Shown: piece by piece, positions 1 through 8,926 of the stretch
Layout: each line of letters starts with the position of its first letter
Numbering within the stretch: the stretch's first letter is position 1
The notes under the pieces: generated by a model
The model's input: the letters and a program-made list of their open reading frames with translations, nothing else
What the model was told of the DNA's origin: nothing
The model's database searches: none
Made by a program: the position numbers and the translations under genes
Source: Bacteroidales bacterium
GTDB lineage: Bacteria > Bacteroidota > Bacteroidia > Bacteroidales > VadinHA17
Assembly: GCA_025455395.1 (NCBI GenBank)
Contig: JALOMO010000015.1
Span: forward strand, 1 to 38,884
Length of the DNA: 38,884 bases
Reading direction: 5' to 3'

Positions 1-432
1 GCCCGTCCTTACCTATTCTCAAATACAATAGCTCCTGTTATTGTCTCAGGTGTACTCAAGGTATTCGATATACTTACCGCAAGCACTGAACGTCGCGACA
101 AGCTGGAAAAGAACGCGGCATACTGGAGAAAAGGCCTCACAGAAGCAGGCTTTCTGCTTAAAGATGGTAATACTCCGATAGTGCCGGTGATGCTTTTCAA
201 TGCAAAACTGTCACAGGACTTTTCGAGGGATCTTTTTAAAGAGGGCATTTATGCTATAGGATTCTTCTTCCCAGTGGTTCCGAACGGGCAGGCAAGGATA
301 CGAACCCAGATCTCTGCAGGTCATGAGATCCACCATCTTGACAAAGCCCTCGAGGCATTCATCAAAGTGGGGAAGAAATATGGTATTCTTGGTCTCACAA
401 AAGATCAGATCATCGAAAAATACGGATTGTAG
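1..432 (+). CDS. Glycine C-acetyltransferase-like enzyme, C-terminal part (5' truncated by window)
   Basis: The window opens inside this gene. Frame 1 is open from base 1 (reading ARPYLFSNTIAPVIV) to the TAG at 430-432, giving the last 143 residues. The ORF track starts it at an internal ATG at 181, which is not the true start. The sequence aligns along its length with the C-terminal domain of the complete Kbl-like protein immediately downstream, sharing RPYLFSN, AKLSQ, GIY, FPVVP/YPVVP, QARIR and HLDKA. It is therefore a fold-type I PLP enzyme of the alpha-oxoamine synthase family, most likely 2-amino-3-ketobutyrate CoA ligase, which cleaves 2-amino-3-oxobutyrate to glycine and acetyl-CoA in threonine breakdown. 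The PLP lysine lies upstream of the window. By eye identity to the neighbour is about half, so this is an old duplication. The family is certain; substrate is less so, because related enzymes use other amino acids. Confidence 0.85.
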   Translation, partial: ARPYLFSNTIAPVIVSGVLKVFDILTASTERRDKLEKNAAYWRKGLTEAGFLLKDGNTPIVPVMLFNAKLSQDFSRDLFKEGIYAIGFFFPVVPNGQARIRTQISAGHEIHHLDKALEAFIKVGKKYGILGLTKDQIIEKYGL

Positions 433-551
433 CACGGTCACTTTTAAGCAAAATATTCATATTATTTTCATATGATATTGATGATTATCGTCATGGAATA
501 ATCACAGTAAAACGCCATCTTTGCATCCGTTTTAAGTGAATATTCACAACG

Positions 552-1751
552 ATGTACAATCAATACCAGGATTATCTCAGATCTCAGATCAGTGAGATAA
601 AGGAAGCCGGGCTCTATAAGCATGAACGTGTCATTGTCTCACCGCAGGGTGCGGAGATAACACTTGACACCGGTCAGCATGTTCTTAACTTCTGCGCCAA
701 TAACTATTTGGGGCTTTCTGCAAATGAAAAGCTTGTTGAGGCAGCAAAGAAAGCCCTGGAGACTCATGGCTACGGAATGTCATCAGTACGCTTCATATGT
801 GGAACAGGAGACCTCCATAAGGAACTGGAACAAAAGCTGGCTGATTTTTTTGGAACGGAAGACACTATTCTCTATGCTGCCTGTTTTGATGCTAACGGTG
901 GTGTTTTCGAACCTTTGCTCACAAGTGAAGATGCCATTATATCCGACTCCCTCAACCATGCTTCAATAATTGACGGTGTGCGTCTCTGCAAGGCACAGCG
1001 TTACCGCTACGAGAATGCAGACATGGAGGACCTTGAGACGCAGCTGCAACTGGCCCAGGAACAGCGCTTCAGGCTGATAGTCACTGACGGCGTCTTCTCA
1101 ATGGACGGCAACGTTACTCCGCTCGACAAAATCTATGAGCTGGCAACCAAATACAATGCAATGGTCATGGTAGATGAGTGCCACTCGGCAGGTGTTGTAG
1201 GTGAGACCGGTCGCGGTGTTACAGAACTATATAACCTCAGGGGAAAGATTGAGATCATCACCGGCACCCTGGGAAAAGCATTCGGCGGAGCCATTGGCGG
1301 GTTCACTACCGGTAAGAAGGAAATAATTGAGATGCTGCGCCAGCGCTCGAGGCCGTACCTCTTCTCCAATGCCATCCCTCCCCTCGTTGCCGCTGCAGGC
1401 ATCAGGATGATTGAGATGATGACAGAGACCAACGAGTTGCAGGATAAGCTTCATTTCAACACGAATTATTTCATGGAGAGGATGCTGAAGGCGGGATTCG
1501 ACATCAAACCCACCCGTTCTGCTATCTGCGCCGTCATGCTCTATGACGCCAAACTGTCGCAGGAAATGGCGGCGAAGTTGCTTGATGAAGGCATCTATGT
1601 CACCGGCTTCTACTACCCGGTCGTCCCGAAAAACCAGGCTCGCATAAGGGTGCAGCTCTCTGCAGCACACGAGGTTGAACATCTCGACAAGGCAATTGAG
1701 GCTTTTACCAGCGTCGGAAAAAAGTTGGGCATCCTTAAGATGAAAAACTGA
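552..1751 (+). CDS. kbl: Glycine C-acetyltransferase (2-amino-3-ketobutyrate CoA ligase)
   Basis: A 399-residue protein of normal family length. It is a PLP-dependent alpha-oxoamine synthase catalysing 2-amino-3-oxobutyrate + CoA = glycine + acetyl-CoA, the second step of threonine degradation. Visible motifs are the glycine-rich N-terminal segment HGYGMSSVRFICGT, the cofactor Asp/His region VDECHSAGVVGETGRG, and the Schiff-base lysine in TGTLGKAFGG (about K242). The start ATG at 552 gives the usual MYNQYQDYLRSQISEIKEAGLYK beginning. It lies 119 nt after the stop of a paralogous gene. That gap contains only a weak promoter-like element (CATCTTTG at 516-523), so the pair may be co-transcribed. 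No terminator hairpin is seen after the stop, and the his promoter follows within 20 nt. Threonine 3-dehydrogenase, the usual partner, is not in the window. Confidence 0.9.
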   Translation: MYNQYQDYLRSQISEIKEAGLYKHERVIVSPQGAEITLDTGQHVLNFCANNYLGLSANEKLVEAAKKALETHGYGMSSVRFICGTGDLHKELEQKLADFFGTEDTILYAACFDANGGVFEPLLTSEDAIISDSLNHASIIDGVRLCKAQRYRYENADMEDLETQLQLAQEQRFRLIVTDGVFSMDGNVTPLDKIYELATKYNAMVMVDECHSAGVVGETGRGVTELYNLRGKIEIITGTLGKAFGGAIGGFTTGKKEIIEMLRQRSRPYLFSNAIPPLVAAAGIRMIEMMTETNELQDKLHFNTNYFMERMLKAGFDIKPTRSAICAVMLYDAKLSQEMAAKLLDEGIYVTGFYYPVVPKNQARIRVQLSAAHEVEHLDKAIEAFTSVGKKLGILKMKN

Positions 1752-1767
1752 ACAATAATCTTCGGAT

Positions 1768-1797
1768 TTTGTTTTTAAAATTATAGTACTACTTTTG
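1768..1797 (+). promoter_or_regulatory. Bacteroidota-type promoter of the his operon
   Basis: TTTG (1768-1771), an 18-nt spacer and TACTTTTG (1790-1797) match the Bacteroidota -33/-7 consensus TTTG...TAnnTTTG. Transcription should begin near 1802, about 13 nt before the leader peptide ATG. The ilv promoter has the same boxes and the same 18-nt spacing. Confidence 0.8.
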
Positions 1798-1814
1798 TAG
1801 CGAAGCAGAAACAA

Positions 1815-1871
1815 ATGGCAATTAATAAATTACATCATCATCATTCTCATACTTGCTCTCAGGCGAGATGA
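1815..1871 (+). CDS. hisL: Histidine operon leader peptide
   Basis: ATG to TGA encodes MAINKLHHHHSHTCSQAR (18 residues), with four consecutive CAT histidine codons and a fifth two codons later. It is too short for the ORF track. It lies between a good promoter and an intrinsic terminator, directly before hisG. This is the expected structure of a his attenuator leader, in which ribosomes stall at the His codons when charged tRNA-His is scarce. No Shine-Dalgarno is present, which is normal in this phylum. Confidence 0.9.
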   Translation: MAINKLHHHHSHTCSQAR

Positions 1872-1913
1872 TAATGATATAGTGTAATAAGAAATATCAT
1901 GAACCCGTCTGAG
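1840..1913 (+). promoter_or_regulatory. His attenuator: alternative pairing (antiterminator) region
   Basis: CTCAGGCG (1858-1865) can pair with CGTCTGAG (1906-1913), eight pairs with one G-U. Nested inside, ATGATAT (1874-1880) pairs with ATATCAT (1894-1900). This structure uses the 5' arm of the downstream terminator, so the two are mutually exclusive. The 5' antiterminator strand duplicates the terminator's 3' arm (TCAGGCG occurs in both). It overlaps the last sense codons of the leader ORF, so a ribosome reaching the stop codon would block it, while one stalled at the His codons would leave it free. An upstream helix, ATCATTCTC (1840-1848) with GAGATGAT (1865-1872), may compete. Confidence 0.8.
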
Positions 1914-1937
1914 CAGATCAGGCGGGTTTGTTTTTTT
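1902..1937 (+). terminator. Intrinsic terminator of the his attenuator
   Basis: AACCCGTCTGA, loop GCAGA, TCAGGCGGGTT: an 11-bp stem with one G-U pair, followed by TG and seven T residues. It lies 34 nt before the hisG start and downstream of the His-rich leader, so it serves as the regulated terminator. Confidence 0.9.
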
Positions 1938-1970
1938 CCGTAGGGTTTGCTCAGATTAAACATAAAAATA

Positions 1971-2828
1971 ATGAGCAGACTGAAAATTGCAGTACAGAAA
2001 AGCGGAAGGCTGAGTGAAAGCTCCCTTAAACTGTTTGAAGAGTGCGGCATCAAGATCTCCAACGGGGCAGGCACCCTCAGAGTGATCGCCAGCAACTTCC
2101 CAATCGAGATACTATTCCTTCGCGATGACGACATCCCGCAGTATGTTGAGCAGAATGTTGCGGACATAGGTATTGTGGGTGAAAATATGGTCGCAGAAAA
2201 AAATAAGAATGTGGAAATGCTCGAGCAACTCGGTTTTGCCGGCTGCCGACTGAGCCTGGCAATACCCAGGGAAGAAAATTACCAGGGAACTGACTACTTC
2301 GCCAACAAGAGGGTGGCTACGAGTTATCCCCGCCTCCTTGGCGAATACTTTAAGAAACATAATATTTCAGCTATTATTGAAGAGATAAGCGGTAGCGTAG
2401 AAATTGCTCCAGGCATAGGACTTGCTGATGCTATCTGTGATATAGTCAGTTCCGGCAGCACTCTTCTTACCAATGGCCTTCGCGAAGTAGAGACAATCAT
2501 GAAGAGCCAGGCAGTTATCATCGCTAACAGAACCATAAGCAGTGATAAGAGACCAGTGCTTGATAAACTTCTCTTTAGGATCAAAGCGGTAAAGAATTCA
2601 GGAGAGAATAAATATATCCTTCTTAACGCGCCACGAGAAGCGATATCCGGAATCTGCAAAATCCTCCCCGGAATGAAGAGTCCGACGATATTACCTCTTG
2701 CCGAAGAGGGTTGGTGCAGCCTGCATTCAGTAGTAAAGGAAGATGAATTCTGGGAGAGAATAGATCAGCTAAAAAAAGCGGGAGCTGAAGGTATTCTTGT
2801 AATTCCGATCGAAAAAATGATAATGTAA
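1971..2828 (+). CDS. hisG: ATP phosphoribosyltransferase (long form)
   Basis: This enzyme catalyses the committed step of histidine synthesis, condensing ATP and PRPP to phosphoribosyl-ATP. I chose the ATG at 1971 (MSRLKIAVQKSGRL), not the track's start at 1947, because family members begin here. That gives 285 residues, the long HisG form with a C-terminal ACT-like regulatory domain (about residues 210-285) that allows feedback inhibition by histidine without a HisZ subunit. The PRPP-binding segment GLADAICDIVSSGSTL is visible. It is the first structural gene after the his attenuator. Its TAA overlaps the hisD start by one base (TAATG), so the two are translationally coupled. Confidence 0.95.
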   Translation: MSRLKIAVQKSGRLSESSLKLFEECGIKISNGAGTLRVIASNFPIEILFLRDDDIPQYVEQNVADIGIVGENMVAEKNKNVEMLEQLGFAGCRLSLAIPREENYQGTDYFANKRVATSYPRLLGEYFKKHNISAIIEEISGSVEIAPGIGLADAICDIVSSGSTLLTNGLREVETIMKSQAVIIANRTISSDKRPVLDKLLFRIKAVKNSGENKYILLNAPREAISGICKILPGMKSPTILPLAEEGWCSLHSVVKEDEFWERIDQLKKAGAEGILVIPIEKMIM

Positions 2829-4117
2829 TGAAAACAATAATACGACCCGAAAAGATAGTGTGGCAGGAGTTATGCAGAAGGCCTGTCATTGGCACTGCTA
2901 ACCTTGACGTCCAGGTAAAGGAGATAATAAATCAGACAAGGCTGAGAGGCGACACAGCCCTTATCGAATTCTCAGAGAAATTTGATGGGTGTGCCCTGAC
3001 TGAATTGCAGGTGAGTGATGATGAAATTGATGAGGCCGCTAAAACAGTGCCTGATAAACTGAAGTCTGCCATCAACTCCGCCCGAAGAAATATTGAATTT
3101 TTCCACTCCCTTCCTGTTAAGGGATCAAAGGTGGCAGAGATCACGAAAGGAGTCACCTGTTGGAGCAGGGAGATTGCAATTGAGAAAGTGGGATTATATG
3201 TTCCGGGTGGGTCGGCTCCGTTATTCTCTACGGTGCTAATGCTTGCCCTGCCGGCAAGAATAGCAGGCTGCCATGAAATAATAGTCTGCACTCCGCCTGA
3301 CAGTAACGGAGCTGTAAATCCGCTGATATTGTATGCTGCATCCGTCTCAGGTGTCACCGGCATATACCGGATCGGCGGAGCACAGGCCATCGCCGCCATG
3401 GCCTACGGCACCAGAACCGTTCCCAGGGTACATAAAATCTTCGGCCCAGGAAACCAGTTTGTTACAAAGGCAAAAGAGCTGGTACAGGCTGATGGGATTG
3501 CAATTGACATGCCTGCCGGACCGAGCGAAGTGCTGATAATTGCAGATGGCTTTGCCAATCCGGAATTTGTTGCTGCCGACCTGCTTGCACAGGCTGAGCA
3601 TGGACCTGACAGCCAGGTAATCATGCTGACTGACAATAGCATGATGATTGACTCAGTAACCGCTGAGTTGAATCTCCAGCTAAGCAGATTGAAACGAAAA
3701 GAGATAGCGGAAAGGGCATTGGATAATAGCTGCCTCATCCTCATGAATTCTCTTGATGATTGTATGGAATTCAGTAATCATTACGCCCCGGAACATCTTA
3801 TTATTGCTACCTCAGATCCCTCAACCCTGGCTGCCGGAGTGATAAATGCCGGTTCAGTCTTTCTCGGAGAATTCAGTTGTGAAAGTATAGGTGATTATGC
3901 CAGCGGACCAAATCATACACTTCCTACAAATGGATATGCAAAAAGCTATAGCGGCCTGTCAAATGAAAGTTTTATGAAGAAGGTATTCTTCCAGGAGGTT
4001 ACTAAAGATGGCATGATATCCCTCGGGCCGGTGGTTGAGGCCATGGCCGGTGCAGAGATGCTTGATGCTCACCAAAATGCTGTAACTGTCAGATTAAAAG
4101 CCATAAACAATGAGTGA
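2828..4117 (+). CDS. hisD: Histidinol dehydrogenase
   Basis: A 429-residue, zinc-dependent, NAD-linked enzyme that oxidises L-histidinol to L-histidine in two steps, the last reactions of the pathway. Clear family blocks are [15 protein letters not shown], the [12 protein letters not shown] segment, [23 protein letters not shown] and [11 protein letters not shown], which include the Glu/His general base and zinc ligands. Length is normal. The start overlaps the hisG stop by one base, and the end overlaps hisC by 8 nt. Confidence 0.95.
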   Translation: MKTIIRPEKIVWQELCRRPVIGTANLDVQVKEIINQTRLRGDTALIEFSEKFDGCALTELQVSDDEIDEAAKTVPDKLKSAINSARRNIEFFHSLPVKGSKVAEITKGVTCWSREIAIEKVGLYVPGGSAPLFSTVLMLALPARIAGCHEIIVCTPPDSNGAVNPLILYAASVSGVTGIYRIGGAQAIAAMAYGTRTVPRVHKIFGPGNQFVTKAKELVQADGIAIDMPAGPSEVLIIADGFANPEFVAADLLAQAEHGPDSQVIMLTDNSMMIDSVTAELNLQLSRLKRKEIAERALDNSCLILMNSLDDCMEFSNHYAPEHLIIATSDPSTLAAGVINAGSVFLGEFSCESIGDYASGPNHTLPTNGYAKSYSGLSNESFMKKVFFQEVTKDGMISLGPVVEAMAGAEMLDAHQNAVTVRLKAINNE

Positions 4118-5141
4118 GGTTGATAAGCTTGTTAGAAAGAATGTGAGGGAACTAATCCCCTACTCGAGTGCCAGGGATGAGTACGAGGGTGATATGGGCA
4201 TCTTTCTTGACGCAAATGAAAATCCTTATGGTACCATGAACAGATACCCCGATCCTCATCATAAAAAGTTGCGAAATGCAATAAGCAGATTCAAAAACGT
4301 GCCACAAGAGAATATTTTCCTCGGTAATGGCAGTGATGAGGTAATTGACCTCTGCTTCCGTATCTTCTGCAATCCGGGTACTGATAAAGCACTCATAATG
4401 ACACCCACATACGGAATGTATGAAGTGGCTGCAGCTGTGAATGATGTTGAAGTGGTAAGGGTTCCGCTTGACGAGACGTTCAATATTAGTATTCCTTCGG
4501 TCATACCTCTGCTACATGATGAAAGGCTTAAGCTGGTTTTCATCTGCTCTCCGAACAACCCTACAGGGAACAGTATGGAAAGCAACGATATTGAGCTCAT
4601 AATCAACAGCTTCAAGGGCATCGTCCTGATTGATGAGGCATATATTGACTTCAGCCTTCACCCTTCTCTCAGCCAGAAGATCATGAGGTATCCGAATCTT
4701 ATTGTTATGCAGACCTTTAGTAAGGCACTGGGCATGGCAGCAGCCCGGATAGGTATTGCATTTGCTTCTTCGGAAATAATAAAATATTTCTACAGGGTGA
4801 AATCACCTTATAATATCAGCGCATTAAACCAGGAGAAGGCATTTCTCAAACTGGCAGAGAGAGGAACAATCGCCAACCAGGTCAGGACCATACTGCAAGA
4901 AAGGGAAAGACTTATTGACAGGCTTAATAAGATTGTTAGTGTGGAAAAAGTATTTCCGTCTGACGCCAACTTTGTTCTTGTCAGGGTTAAGGACGCTGAT
5001 CTCATTTATTCCAGGCTTCTTGAAAGAGGTGTTATTGTAAGGAACCGTAACAGAATCATTCGTAACTGCCTGCGGATTACCGTGGGAGCGCCTGAAGAAA
5101 ACAGCAAGTTATTGAATGAACTTGAAAAAATAGATCTATGA
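4110..5141 (+). CDS. hisC: Histidinol-phosphate aminotransferase
   Basis: A 343-residue fold-type I PLP aminotransferase that converts imidazole acetol-phosphate and glutamate to histidinol phosphate. Motifs seen are the N-terminal LDANENPYG, GNGSDEVIDL, CSPNNPTGN, the PLP-phenol contact LIDEAYIDF, and the Schiff-base lysine in MQTFSKALGMA (about K205), followed by the phosphate-binding AAARIG. It overlaps hisD by 8 nt and hisB by 4 nt (ATGA). Confidence 0.94.
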   Translation: MSEVDKLVRKNVRELIPYSSARDEYEGDMGIFLDANENPYGTMNRYPDPHHKKLRNAISRFKNVPQENIFLGNGSDEVIDLCFRIFCNPGTDKALIMTPTYGMYEVAAAVNDVEVVRVPLDETFNISIPSVIPLLHDERLKLVFICSPNNPTGNSMESNDIELIINSFKGIVLIDEAYIDFSLHPSLSQKIMRYPNLIVMQTFSKALGMAAARIGIAFASSEIIKYFYRVKSPYNISALNQEKAFLKLAERGTIANQVRTILQERERLIDRLNKIVSVEKVFPSDANFVLVRVKDADLIYSRLLERGVIVRNRNRIIRNCLRITVGAPEENSKLLNELEKIDL

Positions 5142-6226
5142 AAAAGGCATTATTCATCGACAGGGACGGGACTATCCTCCGCGAACCAGGCGACAAGCAA
5201 ATTGACAGCCTTGAGAAACTCACTTTCATGCCCGGAGTAATTTCAAATCTGTCCGCCATTGTAGCTGATACTGACTTCGAACTTGTTCTGGTAACCAACC
5301 AGGATGGTCTAGGCACACCGGCATTCCCTGAGGAAACATTCTGGCCGGTGCATAATAAGATGCTTGAAATACTGAAGGGTGAGGGAGTCAACTTTGCTGA
5401 GATCTTTATTGACCGTTCACTCCCTGAGGAAAACTCACCAGCCAGAAAACCGGGCACTGCGATGCTGACACGGTATCTCGCGCGTGGCATAGATCTTAAA
5501 TCATCATATGTTATCGGAGACAGGGTAACAGACATAGAACTTGCTGAGAGGCTGGGATGCATGGCCATCTATTTCAGCAATGAGAAAAATGACCACGCTG
5601 TTCTGTCAACTACAGACTGGGGACATATTTACAAATATCTTTCCGTCAGACTGCGGATAGCCAGAGTCGAAAGGGTAACTGCGGAGACCAGAATACAAGC
5701 AGACCTCAACCTTGATGGTTCAGGAAGAGGAGATATAAAAACAGGCATTGGGTTCTTCACTCATATGCTTGAGCAATTTACCAGGCACAGCTCAATTGAC
5801 CTTACTCTTCGTGCTGAAGGAGACCTTCATGTTGATGAGCATCATCTTATAGAAGATACCGGCATAGTTCTGGGTGAAGCATTCAATAAGGCGCTGGGGA
5901 GCAAACGTGGAATAGAAAGATATGGGTTCACTCTTCCGATGGACGACGCCCTGGCACAGGTGGCAATTGACTTTGGAGGAAGAGCCTGGCTTACATGGGA
6001 GGCCGAATTCAGGTCTGAAAAGATTGGCAATATGCCCGCTGAAATGATCGTTCATTTCTTCAGGTCATTCTGCGACCATGCAAAGTGCAACATCAGTGTC
6101 AGGGCAGAAGGTCTTAATGATCATCATAAGGCAGAAGCAATTTTTAAAGCCTTTGCCCGGGCAGTAAGGCAGGCTACTGCAAAATCAGGCAGCAATGAAC
6201 TTCCAACAACAAAAGGAATCATATGA
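5138..6226 (+). CDS. hisB: Bifunctional histidinol-phosphatase / imidazoleglycerol-phosphate dehydratase
   Basis: A 362-residue two-domain fusion. The N-terminal part (about 1-165) is a HAD-family histidinol phosphatase with the nucleophile motif DRDGT (D8, D10), the VTNQDG motif and the late GDRVTDIELA motif. The C-terminal part (about 170-362) is the manganese-dependent dehydratase HisB proper, with its two His-rich metal motifs DEHHLIEDTG and DHHKAEAIFKA. It catalyses two non-consecutive steps of the pathway. This fusion is known from enterobacteria and Bacteroidota. It overlaps both neighbours by 4 nt (ATGA). Confidence 0.94.
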   Translation: MKKALFIDRDGTILREPGDKQIDSLEKLTFMPGVISNLSAIVADTDFELVLVTNQDGLGTPAFPEETFWPVHNKMLEILKGEGVNFAEIFIDRSLPEENSPARKPGTAMLTRYLARGIDLKSSYVIGDRVTDIELAERLGCMAIYFSNEKNDHAVLSTTDWGHIYKYLSVRLRIARVERVTAETRIQADLNLDGSGRGDIKTGIGFFTHMLEQFTRHSSIDLTLRAEGDLHVDEHHLIEDTGIVLGEAFNKALGSKRGIERYGFTLPMDDALAQVAIDFGGRAWLTWEAEFRSEKIGNMPAEMIVHFFRSFCDHAKCNISVRAEGLNDHHKAEAIFKAFARAVRQATAKSGSNELPTTKGII

Positions 6227-6804
6227 TAGCAATTCTTAAATACAGTTCGGGGAATATAAAATCTGTCAGTACTGCACTTGACAGGATTGGATACAGGAGC
6301 ATCGTAACCGACAACCCAGTTGAGCTGATGTCTGCAAAAAAAGTAATTATACCGGGCGTGGGAGAAGCCAGGTCGGCTATGCTTTTTCTGAAAGAGAGAA
6401 GGCTTGACAAAGTAATCAGATCACTCAGTCAGCCTGTGCTGGGGATATGCCTGGGACTGCAACTAATGACGAGATACTCTGAGGAGGGCGATACTGACTG
6501 TCTTGGTATTTTCGATTCAATTGTGAGAAGACTTCCTGCCGGCGACAAAGTTCCTCATATGGGTTGGAACAATTTCTCACGATTAAGCGATGCAACCATT
6601 CTCAAGGGAATAAAAGCGGAAGATAATTTCTACTTCGTCCACAGCTACTATGCTGAGATTTCATCAATGACAACAGCAGTATGTGATTATATACTGCCAT
6701 TCAGTGCAGCAATGCAGAAAGACAACTTCTATGCAACACAGTTCCACCCTGAGAAATCGGGTGAGATCGGTGAAAGGATACTTAAGAACTTCCTTGAGCT
6801 ATGA
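6223..6804 (+). CDS. hisH: Imidazole glycerol phosphate synthase, glutamine amidotransferase subunit
   Basis: A 193-residue class I glutaminase that hydrolyses glutamine and channels ammonia into the HisF barrel. The nucleophile is in GICLGLQLM (C76). The rest of the catalytic triad is in TQFHPEKSG near the C terminus. The oxyanion region IPGVGEA is present. It overlaps hisB and hisA by 4 nt each. Its partner hisF lies two genes downstream in the same operon. Confidence 0.94.
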   Translation: MIAILKYSSGNIKSVSTALDRIGYRSIVTDNPVELMSAKKVIIPGVGEARSAMLFLKERRLDKVIRSLSQPVLGICLGLQLMTRYSEEGDTDCLGIFDSIVRRLPAGDKVPHMGWNNFSRLSDATILKGIKAEDNFYFVHSYYAEISSMTTAVCDYILPFSAAMQKDNFYATQFHPEKSGEIGERILKNFLEL

Positions 6805-7514
6805 GAATAATTGCAGCTATTGATATTATAGGCGGAGAGTGCGTAAGACTCACCCGGGGAAACTTCGACGATAAGAAGGTCTACGATAAGGATCCGCTCG
6901 AAGTTGCACGGAAACTTGAAGATCATGGTTTGAAGTTCCTTCACCTGGTCGATCTTGACGGGGCACGTCAGGGAAAGACAGTTAATCTAAATATACTGGA
7001 ATCAATAACCGTTAAAACCTCACTTAAGGTCGATTTCGGCGGGGGCATAAGATCGGATGTTGATCTAAGAAACGCATTTGAATCCGGCGCTTCGCAGGTC
7101 ACCTGCGGCAGCATAGCAGTCTTCCGTCCCGACCTGTTCAGGAGATGGCTCACCATTTACGGAGCTGATAAGATAATTCTCGGGGCTGATTTCAGACAAA
7201 GACTCATATCTATCAGCGGATGGGCGGAGAGTTCTGACAACGACGTTGTCTCTTTCCTGAAAAAATATCGTGATGCAGGGGTAATTTATTCAATATCTAC
7301 CGACATTGAAAAAGATGGTATGCTAAGTGGACCGGCTTTTGACCTTTACGAGGAGCTATGTCATATTGAAGGGCTTAAGATAATTGCCAGCGGTGGTATC
7401 ACAACGTCAGACGACCTGAGAAGACTAAAGGAGACTGGCTGTGAGGGGGCAATAATAGGTAAAGCTATATATGAGGGGAAAATAACTTTAAAAGAGCTAA
7501 GGGAGCTATGCTGA
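6801..7514 (+). CDS. hisA: ProFAR isomerase (HisA)
   Basis: A 237-residue (beta/alpha)8 barrel that carries out the Amadori rearrangement of ProFAR to PRFAR. The catalytic Asp lies in the first strand (AAIDIIGG, D8) and the second Asp in ILGADFR. The two phosphate-binding loops are DFGGGIRSD and ASGGITT. The segment [12 protein letters not shown] is typical of HisA and separates it from HisF. The end overlaps hisF by 7 nt (ATGCTGA). Confidence 0.94.
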   Translation: MRIIAAIDIIGGECVRLTRGNFDDKKVYDKDPLEVARKLEDHGLKFLHLVDLDGARQGKTVNLNILESITVKTSLKVDFGGGIRSDVDLRNAFESGASQVTCGSIAVFRPDLFRRWLTIYGADKIILGADFRQRLISISGWAESSDNDVVSFLKKYRDAGVIYSISTDIEKDGMLSGPAFDLYEELCHIEGLKIIASGGITTSDDLRRLKETGCEGAIIGKAIYEGKITLKELRELC

Positions 7515-8263
7515 AAAAGAGGATCATACCATGTCTTGATATTAAAGACGGCAGAACAGTCAAAGGTGTCAACTTCTTGTCAATCAGGGATGCCGGAGAT
7601 CCTGTTGAACTGGCAAAGGCTTACGTTGATCAGGGAGCGGATGAACTCGTCTTCCTTGATATAACAGCAACTCTTGAAAGGCGAAAGACCCTGGCTATGC
7701 TTGTTGAAAGAATAGCTTCAGAATTAAATATCCCTTTCACTGTGGGAGGCGGAATATCAACGATAGATGATGTCTCGATGCTTATCAGATCAGGCGCAGA
7801 CAAGGTAAGCATCAACAGTGCAGCTGTAAGTGACCCCGGATTGGTCACCGCGATAGCAGGAAAATTCGGAAGCCAGTGCGTGGTTGTTGCCATAGACACC
7901 AAGCTGATAAACAACGAGTGGTATGTTTATGTGAACGGAGGCAGAACGCCGACAGACCTGGTCGCAGAAGAATGGGCCACAAGAGTCGAAAAACTTGGGG
8001 CCGGCGAAATTCTCCTCACATCAATGAACTCCGATGGTACAAAAGCCGGGTTCTCACTGGATATTACCCGTGAGGTCTGCCGGAAAGTGAATATCCCCGT
8101 TATTGCCTCCGGTGGGGCAGGCAGATTGGAACATTTCGTTGATCTCTTCAATGAGACAGGATGCAGCGCAGCCCTTGCTGCCAGTATATTCCATTTCGGT
8201 GAGATAAGAATTCCTGATCTTAAAACCTATCTGACAAATAATCAAATAAAGGTACGATGCTGA
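7508..8263 (+). CDS. hisF: Imidazole glycerol phosphate synthase, cyclase subunit
   Basis: A 251-residue (beta/alpha)8 barrel that uses ammonia from HisH to close the imidazole ring, releasing IGP and AICAR. Diagnostic segments are [19 protein letters not shown] (D11), [24 protein letters not shown] (second catalytic Asp) and [11 protein letters not shown]. Length is normal. It overlaps hisA by 7 nt and hisI by 7 nt, each through ATGCTGA. Confidence 0.95.
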   Translation: MLKKRIIPCLDIKDGRTVKGVNFLSIRDAGDPVELAKAYVDQGADELVFLDITATLERRKTLAMLVERIASELNIPFTVGGGISTIDDVSMLIRSGADKVSINSAAVSDPGLVTAIAGKFGSQCVVVAIDTKLINNEWYVYVNGGRTPTDLVAEEWATRVEKLGAGEILLTSMNSDGTKAGFSLDITREVCRKVNIPVIASGGAGRLEHFVDLFNETGCSAALAASIFHFGEIRIPDLKTYLTNNQIKVRC

Positions 8264-8850
8264 ATATCGATTTTAAAAAAGGGGGAGGACTGGTCCCCGC
8301 AATAATCCAGGACCATACCACACTCCAGGTATTAATGGTGGGGTACATGAATGAACAAGCCCTGGACAAAACCATGAAGGATGGTCGTGTGACCTTTTTC
8401 AGCAGGAGCCGAAATGAACTATGGACAAAAGGCCACACCTCTGGTAACTACTTACATGTAAGGGAGATACTTACTGACTGCGATAGTGATGCCATTCTGA
8501 TCCTTGCTCAACCTGAAGGTCCGGTATGCCATAGCGGATCATTCTCATGCTTCGGCGAAGAGAGTGCCAGAAGCTTTTTATACCGGCTGGAAGAGATAGT
8601 CAGCCAGCGAATTGATGAGGACTCACCAGACTCATATACGAACAAAATCTTCAAAAAGGGGATCAACAAGATTGCACAGAAGGTGGGTGAGGAGGCTGTG
8701 GAACTCATCATTGAAGCAAAAGACGATGATCCTCTCCTCTTCATGAATGAGGCCGCTGACCTTCTCTATCATCTGCTTATTCTTCTTAAAGCCAAGAATT
8801 TAAGCTTGTATGAAATTGAAAAATTGTTGTTTGACAGGCATAAAAGATGA
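8257..8850 (+). CDS. hisIE: Bifunctional phosphoribosyl-AMP cyclohydrolase / phosphoribosyl-ATP pyrophosphatase
   Basis: A 197-residue fusion that catalyses steps 2 and 3 of histidine synthesis. The N-terminal HisI domain (about 1-105) carries the motif [15 protein letters not shown] and the metal-binding DCDSDA and [12 protein letters not shown] segments. The C-terminal HisE domain (about 106-197) is the MazG-like all-alpha pyrophosphohydrolase, with [14 protein letters not shown] and [13 protein letters not shown]. It is the last his gene. No intrinsic terminator follows, and the ilv promoter begins 17 nt after the stop. Confidence 0.94.
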   Translation: MLNIDFKKGGGLVPAIIQDHTTLQVLMVGYMNEQALDKTMKDGRVTFFSRSRNELWTKGHTSGNYLHVREILTDCDSDAILILAQPEGPVCHSGSFSCFGEESARSFLYRLEEIVSQRIDEDSPDSYTNKIFKKGINKIAQKVGEEAVELIIEAKDDDPLLFMNEAADLLYHLLILLKAKNLSLYEIEKLLFDRHKR

Positions 8851-8866
8851 CAAAACACAGGAAAAA

Positions 8867-8896
8867 TTTGTATTATCAAAATTTTATATACTTTTG
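8867..8896 (+). promoter_or_regulatory. Bacteroidota-type promoter of the ilv-leu operon
   Basis: TTTG (8867-8870), an 18-nt spacer and TACTTTTG (8889-8896), identical in boxes and spacing to the his promoter. The predicted start is near 8901, about 26 nt before the leader ATG. Confidence 0.8.
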
Positions 8897-8926
8897 TCAG
8901 CTACATGATAAAGTTGTAAACTCAGA

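Noticed and set aside
433-551. Possible fourth attenuator or leader peptide before the complete kbl gene
   Set aside because: No short ORF rich in one amino acid and no hairpin followed by a T run could be found in this 119-nt gap.
1227-1814. 195-aa minus-strand ORF opposite kbl and the his promoter
   Set aside because: It lies antisense to a well-conserved gene and has no recognisable domain. It is a shadow of kbl codon usage.
1947-1970. Upstream TTG start of hisG in the ORF track
   Set aside because: The extra residues MLRLNIKI are not family-like and fall just after the attenuator terminator. The ATG at 1971 gives the normal MSRLKIAVQKSGRL start.
8905-8919. Mini-ORF ATG ATA AAG TTG TAA (MIKL) ahead of the ilv leader peptide
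   Set aside because: It starts only a few bases after the predicted transcription start and ends before the Ile/Leu-rich ORF. It has too few codons to be judged coding, and the downstream ORF explains the attenuator fully.
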